From Lachnospiraceae bacterium AM48-27BH (GTDB lineage Bacteria; Bacillota; Clostridia; Lachnospirales; Lachnospiraceae): a stretch of DNA of 20,735 nt. The notes under the pieces are model-generated. The model saw only the letters and a program-made list of their open reading frames with translations, was not told the origin of the DNA and did not search any database. Below, in pieces: positions 8,276 through 14,702 of the stretch. Location of the stretch: NCBI GenBank assembly GCA_003478355.1, contig QUFC01000055.1, forward strand, positions 1 to 20,735, read 5' to 3'. Within the stretch, counting starts at the first letter, position 1. The number at the start of each line of letters is the position of its first letter. The translations under genes and the position numbers were made by a program.

Positions 8276-9837
8276 GCCCCCTGTTTCATCCTTGCGTGCT
8301 CTGCGATCTTTTCTACATCTGTTTCCACTACATCAAACTCACTGTCTTTTAAATAATCTGCCTGGATGAATACCGCGCGCTTTGTCGGAATATCAACCAG
8401 ACACAATTCACCATATTTTTTCGCTTCAGAGGTGCCGCCCAGATTGAGTACCGTATCCACCTGGGACTGGTTAAGGTTCGTGGTATCTTTGATGTACTGC
8501 CCATCCAGGTAGTTATGACGGAACAGCATAAAGGTCTCCGTAGACTTTAAGATCTCCTCTGTATCCTGGTATTTTGCAAAATCCTTTACGGACTGAAGGA
8601 TCAGCCATGGAGCCGTATGACGTTTACGCGCCACGCGGTATAAAGCATTTTCAAACATGCGTGCTCCCTCAAATTTCAGGATACGGTGTGCCTCATCCGT
8701 AGACACAATGAGTTTCTTTGCCTTATTCGGATTGGTAGAGTTTTTCTTGATAAAGTTTTCCTCGATATAAGACTGTACGACCATGATCATATTGATGCGC
8801 TCCGTCTCATCCGTGATCTGCGACAAATCGAAGTTATGGAATGGCAGCGACATATCAATAGAAAGCGTGGACTGGCAATCCAGGTATGCCTGGCTCCCAT
8901 GGATTTCCCGCAGATAATAGATCTTGCCTTCTTCATGATTATTACAGATATGGACACCTCCCTCGGTTCTTTTTAATGTGGACAGCTCTTCTCTTGTAAA
9001 TTCCTTCATGCAATGGGGACAGTAATACATTTCCCGCACACGATCCTCAAAAATATCCAACAGCAGGGAGAACGCATTCTCTTTGAAGCTGTCCGTATTC
9101 TCCCGCGCATCCAGTAATATGGCCCGGTAAAAATCATGCATCTGGGGCAGCCGCTTTTTTCTCCTCCCTGACCCAAAGGATCCGCCGGATGCCGGTACTG
9201 TTTCATAAAGAGACGCCGCATCCTTGTCCCGTAGGCCGCAGTCAGCATAGATTTTCCGCACATTTTTTGAAATAATGGATTTAATACGGGAATATTCCGT
9301 CGGCTCAAATTCACCGACCATGCCATTGGTCGTAAAACTGGTTGCCAGTACCATCAGGATATTCGTCATGTCCACAATCTTTTCTTCCAGATACAGCGTT
9401 GGTATCTCCTCTCCGGTTGCCCGGTTATATTCATACTCATCGCTGATCTCAAAAAAATTAAGTTGGGAGTCGGAATAATTGGAAATCAGATAATTGACTC
9501 CTCCAACGGCTTCCGCCACTATGGAATACTCACCTCTCTTTCCATCGCCAGGAAGCGGTTCATAGTCAATGTTTGCGATATGCACGCCGAAATCCACCTG
9601 CCTGGAAAACAGCTGCTTCACGGTTGCCGACTTTCCATATCCGGACTGGCCCGCGATCACAGCTCCGTAGGAGAAATGAGTCTTATCAAACGGATCAAAC
9701 GTAACCGGCATTCCAGAGTAGATAGATCGGCCAAACACGCAGCCCTTTTCATGGAAATATTCACTTGTGGTATGGTTAAAAATCAGGGATAAATAGGCCT
9801 GGCTTAAAATATGTCCCTTGATCGGCTTTTTACTCAC
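8272..9837 (-). CDS. virB4: VirB4/TraE-type conjugation ATPase, ATPase domain, with zinc-finger insertion
   Basis: This is the motor ATPase of the type IV secretion system. It shows Walker A (GQSGYGKS, residues 63-70), Walker B (KLIVSTDEAH, 375-384, with D381-E382) and the typical VirB4 C-terminal features (ILQSVKDFA, TETFMLFRHN). Between them lies a Cys/His insertion: C273-x2-C276 and C298-x2-H301, a likely zinc site not typical of VirB4. The GTG at 9837 has no ribosome site. One A added to the AAAAA at 9845-9849 fuses this frame to the preceding one (GKNLSVSKKPIKG), giving a 764-residue protein, the normal VirB4 length. The stop overlaps the VirB6 start by 4 bases. Confidence 0.9.
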   Translation of the reverse strand: MSKKPIKGHILSQAYLSLIFNHTTSEYFHEKGCVFGRSIYSGMPVTFDPFDKTHFSYGAVIAGQSGYGKSATVKQLFSRQVDFGVHIANIDYEPLPGDGKRGEYSIVAEAVGGVNYLISNYSDSQLNFFEISDEYEYNRATGEEIPTLYLEEKIVDMTNILMVLATSFTTNGMVGEFEPTEYSRIKSIISKNVRKIYADCGLRDKDAASLYETVPASGGSFGSGRRKKRLPQMHDFYRAILLDARENTDSFKENAFSLLLDIFEDRVREMYYCPHCMKEFTREELSTLKRTEGGVHICNNHEEGKIYYLREIHGSQAYLDCQSTLSIDMSLPFHNFDLSQITDETERINMIMVVQSYIEENFIKKNSTNPNKAKKLIVSTDEAHRILKFEGARMFENALYRVARKRHTAPWLILQSVKDFAKYQDTEEILKSTETFMLFRHNYLDGQYIKDTTNLNQSQVDTVLNLGGTSEAKKYGELCLVDIPTKRAVFIQADYLKDSEFDVVETDVEKIAEHARMKQGA

Positions 9838-9839
9838 AC

Positions 9840-10565
9840 TCAGATTTTTCCCGACAGATATTTTTGCTTCAAATATCTCATTAAGTGGAGGGATGTTAAA
9901 AAAGCCTCCTTATGCATCGCATAACAGGAACGAAAACCAATCCCCTTTCCCCTGGAAATAAACTCGGAAATCCGTTCTGTTAAAAGCTTTAAGCTTTCCG
10001 CGCGGATCAAGAATAGAAAATATGTTTCAAACAGGGTTGACTGGTCAGAGTCGATCTGTCTGGCCCACCGCTCTGCATCCGCAATCTTTCCATCCAAAAC
10101 TCTCAGCCGGTTTCTGTCCCGTTCCCCAGACCGCTCCATATCCAGTGACCGGATCTGGCGATTGATCTTTTTCTGGGATTCCTCTAAGAGCGGGTCTATG
10201 ATGACCGAAGACTCAACATAGTCCATATTGAAGATCCCGGCAAAGCTATGGGCAAACCGTCCCTCCACTGGAAGCTTGTCGATATAGAGACCGGCATAAT
10301 AAAGTTCAATCCCGTTATCATCCAGTGTCATGTAAGATACCGGCATGGTATTTGCGCCATCCGGTGCAAGCACCTGTAAAATCCCGGCACGCTCTTTTAT
10401 GGGCTTTGGCACGTTCCTCGTCCCGCTATGGAAAACAGTACCTCCTGTTTTGTCTTCCGCCTCTTCTTTCTTCTGCTTTTTCTTAGACCAGATATGCACG
10501 ATCAATAATGTCACGCCCGACAAAACGCAGATGCACAAGCTGAACATCATAAGAAAATCAACCAT
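9840..10565 (-). CDS. virB4: VirB4 N-terminal domain with membrane anchor (frameshifted from the ATPase domain)
   Basis: These 241 residues look like the CagE/TrbE/VirB4 N-terminal domain: strands around NGIELYYAGLYIDKLPVEGR and VESSVIIDPL, then a long charged helical region (about 130-175) and a compact alpha/beta end. A membrane helix at residues 5-27 followed by KKKQKKEE puts the rest in the cytoplasm. I chose ATG 10565 because GGAGGA lies 7 bases upstream; it overlaps the previous stop (ATGGTTGA). The TGA at 9840 immediately follows an A5 run and is probably the result of a one-base loss, since the ATPase domain starts in the next frame 2 bases later. Confidence 0.75.
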   Translation of the reverse strand: MVDFLMMFSLCICVLSGVTLLIVHIWSKKKQKKEEAEDKTGGTVFHSGTRNVPKPIKERAGILQVLAPDGANTMPVSYMTLDDNGIELYYAGLYIDKLPVEGRFAHSFAGIFNMDYVESSVIIDPLLEESQKKINRQIRSLDMERSGERDRNRLRVLDGKIADAERWARQIDSDQSTLFETYFLFLIRAESLKLLTERISEFISRGKGIGFRSCYAMHKEAFLTSLHLMRYLKQKYLSGKI

Positions 10566-11541
10566 TTTGCAGTCCTCCGTATAACATTTCATCAATCAGT
10601 TCGTCCGTAAAGGATTCCTCTAAATCCGTATCCTCCCGGTACGGCATGATCCGGCTGTCCCAGTTGGACTCCAGCAGATCATCAAAATGGAAACGATTTC
10701 CAGAAATTGGGTGATAATGCGTATGGAGCATATTAAAGAGCTCCGCTTTACTGCAGGGCACCGCTTTTACGTCACACTCCGCCAGGTTGTGAAGCAGCTT
10801 TTTGATATCTTCCTTCAAATGTTTCGCTGCTTCCTGATACAGCTCCTCCTTGGTTAGGATGGCTGCCAAATCCGGTGGCGCGCTCCAGGAAACCACATAC
10901 GTTTGAATAAGGTTCTGCCTGGCAGCATCCGGTCCTGACACTTTCGCGATATAGGCCAACTGACTTTCCACATGACGGATGCGCCAACTGTATGCTTTTA
11001 TTTTTTTCTGGAGCAGGAGCAGCTGTTTGGAACGCTCCCTGGTTTCTATGGAATCAAAATCACTCCTTACTGTTTCAAATTCTTTTCGGAGGGCTTTATA
11101 GTCTTCATTTGTCTCAAAGAGCATGTCCTGCAGTTCGGTTAAGATCCGCTCATATTCCCGGACAGTGCCATCCATATTGATGTCTTCCCCGTATATGCGG
11201 TATGTAACCCTGGATGTAAATTCCGATATAAAGGCAGCATAGTTATTTTTGACCCTTACTTTTTCCCCAATCGGCTTTGTGTAAAAGTCGCTGCCACCGC
11301 ATTTTAGTACCACAATAAATTTCTTCCCACCATTTGTCACGATGAAGCCCGGCCCGATCTCATCAATCGGTACCAGTTCATCCGTCTGGGAAAACAGCCC
11401 TCTTTCTTCTGTTTCTGCCTTTTTTGTCTTTAAGCTCTTTTTCCTCATCCGGATAAGCCAGATGGCAGCTATTCCCAGAACCAGAATGGTCAGCCCTAAA
11501 AACGCAGCCGTAAGCCGGGTAAAATGATTGATACTTTCCAC
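10558..11541 (-). CDS. Membrane-anchored TraC-like protein resembling a VirB4 N-terminal subdomain
   Basis: This 327-residue protein starts with a membrane helix (about 10-30) followed by a basic cluster (RMRKKSLKTKKAE). A beta-rich domain at about 48-130 (ELVPIDEIGPGFIVTNGGKK, FIVVLKCGGSDFY, NYAAFISEF) resembles the first subdomain found in VirB4/TraC-like proteins. A long helical hairpin region (about 125-215) and an acidic C-terminus follow. No P-loop is present. ATG 11541 directly follows the upstream stop, with AGGTGG as ribosome site. It precedes VirB4 and overlaps it by 8 bases, so it is likely a VirB4 partner at the inner membrane. The TraC-like label is inference from motif pattern and position. 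Confidence 0.65.
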   Translation of the reverse strand: MESINHFTRLTAAFLGLTILVLGIAAIWLIRMRKKSLKTKKAETEERGLFSQTDELVPIDEIGPGFIVTNGGKKFIVVLKCGGSDFYTKPIGEKVRVKNNYAAFISEFTSRVTYRIYGEDINMDGTVREYERILTELQDMLFETNEDYKALRKEFETVRSDFDSIETRERSKQLLLLQKKIKAYSWRIRHVESQLAYIAKVSGPDAARQNLIQTYVVSWSAPPDLAAILTKEELYQEAAKHLKEDIKKLLHNLAECDVKAVPCSKAELFNMLHTHYHPISGNRFHFDDLLESNWDSRIMPYREDTDLEESFTDELIDEMLYGGLQNG

Positions 11542-11883
11542 CTAGAATTCTTCCTCCCATTCCGTGTCTTTGTAATAAGTTCTGCGGTTTAGCCGATGCG
11601 CAATCAGGCTGATGATCAGCTCATCAGCCGTACGTCCGCCAAATGCCAGCAGGGAGCTTCCAAAATCGGGAACCGGAAATGTGACCCCGATAAAAAGACC
11701 TACCTCAAGCATCACGCCAAGCCACACACCCAGAAAAGCCAGATGGATCATTGCCGTGATTTTAAATAGCAGATAGGCAATCACCCCGCCGCCCAAGCAC
11801 ACCAGTAATGATTTGTTTGAAAAGATCCACCATTTTGTCACATCCGTAAAATCCGGTGGTCTAAGTTCTGTCAGCTGATCCAT
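11542..11883 (-). CDS. PrgI/VirB3-like small membrane protein
   Basis: This 113-residue protein has two closely spaced hydrophobic segments at about 27-45 and 48-70, a short middle loop, and a C-terminal soluble part with ADELIISLIAHRLNRRTYYK. That last motif is typical of the PrgI/VirB3-like proteins that precede VirB4 in Firmicute conjugation operons. They sit in the inner membrane and bind VirB4. ATG 11883 follows CGGAGGAATGGC. The gene lies 15 bases after the second pilin candidate, and its stop abuts the next gene's start. The family call combines length, topology, the RRTYY region and synteny. Confidence 0.75.
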   Translation of the reverse strand: MDQLTELRPPDFTDVTKWWIFSNKSLLVCLGGGVIAYLLFKITAMIHLAFLGVWLGVMLEVGLFIGVTFPVPDFGSSLLAFGGRTADELIISLIAHRLNRRTYYKDTEWEEEF

Positions 11884-11898
11884 GCCATTCCTCCGTTT

Positions 11899-12369
11899 CT
11901 AATTCTGCAGCATACCCAAAAACAAATTGATAAGTCCCACAAAGCAGCTGATACAGAAGAACACGATCACTTTCGTTCCCACCACGTCAATAAATTGATG
12001 TTTACCCTGATTGGTATCATTTGCTGCCAGTTTAATACCTGCTATGATCAATGACAGAACCATTCCCCCTATGGATAGATACAGGCATAAACTGTAAAAG
12101 GAAGCGATCGGGCTCTGTAACGCTTCACTGTCACTAAACCCAAAATCGGATACCTGATCGTATGGATCCAGCTCGATCTGCCCATCTCCCATTCCAAAAT
12201 CCATATCCGACAGTCCCGCGCCGGTTGAAGACTCTGTGATTTCTGCCGTTTCGGTTGATTCTGCCGGTTCCGCATAAGCACTCATTTTCATCGCACCTAC
12301 CAGCAGAAAAGAACTCGCTAAAACAATTCCGATCCATGCGCCTGGCCACTTTTTTCTACTGGAACGCAT
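11899..12369 (-). CDS. VirB2-like pilin candidate 2
   Basis: This 156-residue precursor has a basic start (RSSRKKW), a hydrophobic signal segment (about 12-27) and a plausible cleavage after SAYA (about residue 33). The mature part begins with a long acidic, Ser/Thr/Glu-rich stretch (about 34-88), then two membrane helices at about 92-114 and 130-153 separated by AANDTNQGKHQF. Signal peptide plus two helices is the VirB2/TrbC arrangement. The start overlaps the end of candidate 1 by 14 bases, with AAGGCGG upstream. Two pilin-like genes in tandem suggest a major/minor pair. The long acidic N-terminal region is unusual for a pilin, so it could instead be a VirB2-like channel subunit. Confidence 0.65.
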   Translation of the reverse strand: MRSSRKKWPGAWIGIVLASSFLLVGAMKMSAYAEPAESTETAEITESSTGAGLSDMDFGMGDGQIELDPYDQVSDFGFSDSEALQSPIASFYSLCLYLSIGGMVLSLIIAGIKLAANDTNQGKHQFIDVVGTKVIVFFCISCFVGLINLFLGMLQN

Positions 12370-12751
12370 CGCCAGCCGCCTTATAAACCAGACTTACAAA
12401 GAAGATTGCCCCAAACGCGCAGATCATGCCCACGAAGATCCGGAATATCTTCTGCTTTGTTTGCTTTGCGTCAGAGGTATCACCAAATGACAGTTTTACG
12501 CCTGCATAGATAAACAACAGCACAAAAAGTCCCACTGCCACCACAATCGCAAAAGCATAGCCGCTTCGGAACACATCCTGCACCTTCGTGATCGCTTCCG
12601 TAAAAAGTCCTCCGCTTGTCGCATCTTCTTTCATCCAGTTTGCATCCTGGACCGTCTCCGCATAAGAGCAGATCGTCATCATTCTACTTAAGACTGCAGC
12701 CTGCATGGCCAGAAGTGCCTTCCTTCCATTTTCTTTCCATCTTCTGAACAT
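12356..12751 (-). CDS. VirB2-like pilin candidate 1
   Basis: This 131-residue precursor begins with a basic stretch (RRWKENGRK) and a moderately hydrophobic signal segment ending near CSYA (about residue 31). Two membrane helices follow at about 66-88 (FAIVVAVGLFVLLFIYAGVK) and 105-126 (RIFVGMICAFGAIFFVSLVY), joined by a polar loop, GDTSDAKQTKQK. Size and topology match VirB2/TrbC pilins. ATG 12751 is preceded by AAGGAGGA. The two hairpins upstream separate it from the clamp gene, so this gene opens the secretion module. Assignment is from topology and position. Confidence 0.7.
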   Translation of the reverse strand: MFRRWKENGRKALLAMQAAVLSRMMTICSYAETVQDANWMKEDATSGGLFTEAITKVQDVFRSGYAFAIVVAVGLFVLLFIYAGVKLSFGDTSDAKQTKQKIFRIFVGMICAFGAIFFVSLVYKAAGDAFQ

Positions 12752-12801
12752 TCCTAATGTCCTCCTTCATCTTTTCTATTGCTTATGAACAGTTCCTGCC
12801 C

Positions 12802-12838
12802 ATATCCAGTGCCCCAACCTGGTTGGAATACTGGATAT
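12802..12838. repeat. Stem-loop ahead of the pilin genes
   Basis: Nine perfect pairs (12802-12810 with 12830-12838, ATATCCAGT/ACTGGATAT) enclose a further 5-pair stem (CCAAC/GTTGG) after a 3x3 internal loop. No U-run follows on either strand, so it is not an ordinary terminator. Likely an mRNA processing or stability element, or a protein-binding palindrome. Confidence 0.6.
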
Positions 12839-12859
12839 ACGCAGAACAGTCAGAAATTC

Positions 12860-12894
12860 ATGGGAAACTGCCGCAGTTGCAGCAGTCTTCCCAT
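12860..12894. repeat. Second stem-loop ahead of the pilin genes
   Basis: Arms ATGGGAA-ACTGC and GCAGT-C-TTCCCAT pair over 12 positions with a single bulged base and a 10-base loop. It lies 21 bases from the other hairpin and has no U-run. Together the two fill most of the 150-base gap between the clamp tail and the first pilin gene, the longest gap inside the operon. Confidence 0.6.
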
Positions 12895-12901
12895 AAACAA
12901 A

Positions 12902-13063
12902 TTACTCGTTGGAATCTTCTTCGAAACTTTCTTCCGTTTCTTCTTCCTGTGTTTCCTCTTCCTGAGTTTCTTCCTCTTTTGTCGACTGATTTCCCGGGCC
13001 CGTATGCAGCGTTACCAGATGAATGAAATTATTTTCATCATCCTTGGTCCAGATGCACCAGCC
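12902..13063 (-). pseudogene. Out-of-frame acidic tail of the sliding-clamp-like protein
   Basis: A second open frame overlaps the clamp's last codons and has no start codon. It reads WTKDDENNFIHLVTLHTG followed by a repetitive acidic tail: three EEET-type units (KEEETQ, EEETQ, EEETE), then SFEEDSNE. The tail is clearly coding in character, while the in-frame end of the clamp (MMKIISFIW) is not. Adding one A in CCAAGG (plus strand 13042-13047) joins the frames as SGPKDDENNFIHLV, a 428-residue protein. The acidic tail could bind a basic partner or act as a DNA mimic; that is speculation. Confidence 0.7.
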
Positions 13064-14187
13064 TTATAAATTTTCACATCCTCCGTATAAGGTTTCAGAA
13101 AATTCATAAACAGGGACAGCTTCTCGTAAAAGCACTCTCCGCTTTCCGCAGTCGTCTTGACATCAATAGCTGATACAAAATTTTCATTTTTCATATCCGA
13201 AATGCTCATCGTCTGTCCTTCAAATGAAACTTTTACCGTATCAACCTTCTGAGCACCTGCATTCATAACGCTAAGCGCGCGTCTTAAGCTGTTGCTGTCT
13301 GCCTGAAATTCATACTGCACGGTTTCCGTATTTCTGAAAGCCGCTTCATACATCCGCTTATCAACAGCACTCTGTATATTCAGGCGAAGCTGATAAATCG
13401 CATCCGGCCACTTAAGAGCGATACCAATGATGCTTTTATGCTCCTCATCAAACTGAAATGAAATACCGAACTGGTTATATTTGTTGCATGCCAGAATCTT
13501 GATCAGGGTTCCCGGGTGGATCGTCAGATAGGTTGAGATTGCATCAACATAAGGTTTATAAACTTCCTCTTTCACCTCAGACCGGTCTTTACTTTCAAAA
13601 CGGACCATCGTTGGAGATAAATCCACCGTTAACATCGTGTTCTGGCGATCCGTGGATGCCATTTTCAAAATCGGGCCCTCTCCGGTTAATACCGGAAGGA
13701 AGCCGATCCCGCTTTTTGTAGTTGCCATATGGGGTAAATACTGTGAGATCTTCTCCAATGGAATGCTCATACTAAATGCATCCGTTTTCGGATTTTTCAC
13801 TTTGGTCGGCTCTTCCACGAAGCTTACCGGGATCTGAATTGCCGGCTTTTGGGAAAGCAGGGTCACCTGCTTTTCCTCAAACTGCATATACACAATGTCT
13901 GTCTGCTCCGCAACAGCCCTGACCGAACCGGCAAACCGCGCCGGCAAGTAAACGGAAAGTTTCTCAACCGGCACCACTTCACCCTTTTCATCAAGTCCTT
14001 TGATCTTAGCCTCGAACTTCACGCTGGCGGTGGTCGTTTTTCCCTCTACGGAAAACATACACGGGTAACCTTTTGCCGTTGCCTTATTACTGGCCAGAAA
14101 GCTGATAACCCCCTCTTCAATCGTGATCTTATCCATCAGTTCCAACATCTTTTCGCTGGTAGCTGCAACGATCATCATCTTACTCAT
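13012..14187 (-). CDS. DNA sliding-clamp-like (DnaN-like) protein, C-terminus frameshifted
   Basis: The 391 in-frame residues have the repeated beta-alpha-beta layout of DNA clamps: strand-rich modules with short helices, such as ATSEKMLELMDKIT near the N-terminus and DSNSLRRALSVMNAGA late in the chain. Short strands such as VKVSFEGQTMSISDM follow. It is no close match to chromosomal DnaN, so it may be an element-borne clamp or clamp-like processivity factor; the fold call is from pattern only. ATG 14187 follows AAAGGGGAAAC and overlaps the upstream stop (ATGAGTAA), so it is coupled to that gene. Sitting next to the helicase and methylase, it would fit replication or repair of the transferred element. 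The last 13 residues are out of frame. Confidence 0.6.
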   Translation of the reverse strand: MSKMMIVAATSEKMLELMDKITIEEGVISFLASNKATAKGYPCMFSVEGKTTTASVKFEAKIKGLDEKGEVVPVEKLSVYLPARFAGSVRAVAEQTDIVYMQFEEKQVTLLSQKPAIQIPVSFVEEPTKVKNPKTDAFSMSIPLEKISQYLPHMATTKSGIGFLPVLTGEGPILKMASTDRQNTMLTVDLSPTMVRFESKDRSEVKEEVYKPYVDAISTYLTIHPGTLIKILACNKYNQFGISFQFDEEHKSIIGIALKWPDAIYQLRLNIQSAVDKRMYEAAFRNTETVQYEFQADSNSLRRALSVMNAGAQKVDTVKVSFEGQTMSISDMKNENFVSAIDVKTTAESGECFYEKLSLFMNFLKPYTEDVKIYKAGASGPRMMKIISFIW

Positions 14188-14689
14188 ATGTTTCCCCTTT
14201 CTCTTCCACTGAATTTTCCAGTTCATCTGTTAAGATACGCTCATGCGTCTGCGTATCCATTTCATACATTTCCAAAATCATCCTTTTGGCTTCATTCATG
14301 GTGCCGTCCGTATCTACCTGGCCGCCATCCCACTCTGAAAAATCGGAATGGTATAACTGGTAATCATAGCCACCTTCCGAAACCTGAACATATAAATAGC
14401 CCTTATTACCCAACTTCCAGGCACACTCATCTTCCGTAATCTCCGGCTCCGGAGCACAGGTTGCCTGGCATCGTTCCAGACGTTCTGCCAATTCGCAGAT
14501 ATGGTAAACTTCACTGCCAAAACGCAGATGATACTCATCCATACATCCGCAGGCCACAATGACTGTGCTGTTCGGATACTTCACCTCTACATACGCACCA
14601 TCCGGGATCTGAAACAGCTCCCGGTAATTCGGATCAATGAAGCGGATCATGCGTGTTTCATCCGCTTTATCATTTTTATATCGGTTCAT
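14180..14689 (-). CDS. Hypothetical protein of the methylase-helicase-clamp cluster
   Basis: This 169-residue protein begins MNRYKNDKADETRMIRFIDP. ATG 14689 is supported by GGAGGA 3-8 bases upstream, better than the earlier in-frame ATG at 14713. It is mixed alpha/beta with an acidic C-terminus. Residues 20-60 (YRELFQIPDGAYVEVKYP then STVIVACGCMDEYHLRFG) look like a compact beta domain, and several Cys residues (CGC, C-x12-C) are present without a clear zinc pattern. The gene starts just inside the helicase's end region and overlaps the clamp start by 8 bases. I do not recognise a characterised family. Conserved partnership with helicase and clamp is the best clue. Confidence 0.65.
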   Translation of the reverse strand: MNRYKNDKADETRMIRFIDPNYRELFQIPDGAYVEVKYPNSTVIVACGCMDEYHLRFGSEVYHICELAERLERCQATCAPEPEITEDECAWKLGNKGYLYVQVSEGGYDYQLYHSDFSEWDGGQVDTDGTMNEAKRMILEMYEMDTQTHERILTDELENSVEEKGETYE

Positions 14690-14702
14690 AACGTCCTCCT
14701 TT

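Noticed and set aside
9840..9850. Programmed -1 frameshift in VirB4
   Set aside because: The A5 run does not make a proper X-XXY-YYZ heptamer, and seven other shifts of the same sense in unrelated contexts point to base loss. Transcriptional slippage remains a remote option.
13012..13063. Acidic tail as a separate gene
   Set aside because: There is no ATG, GTG or TTG start with a ribosome site, and it continues the clamp sequence naturally after a one-base repair.
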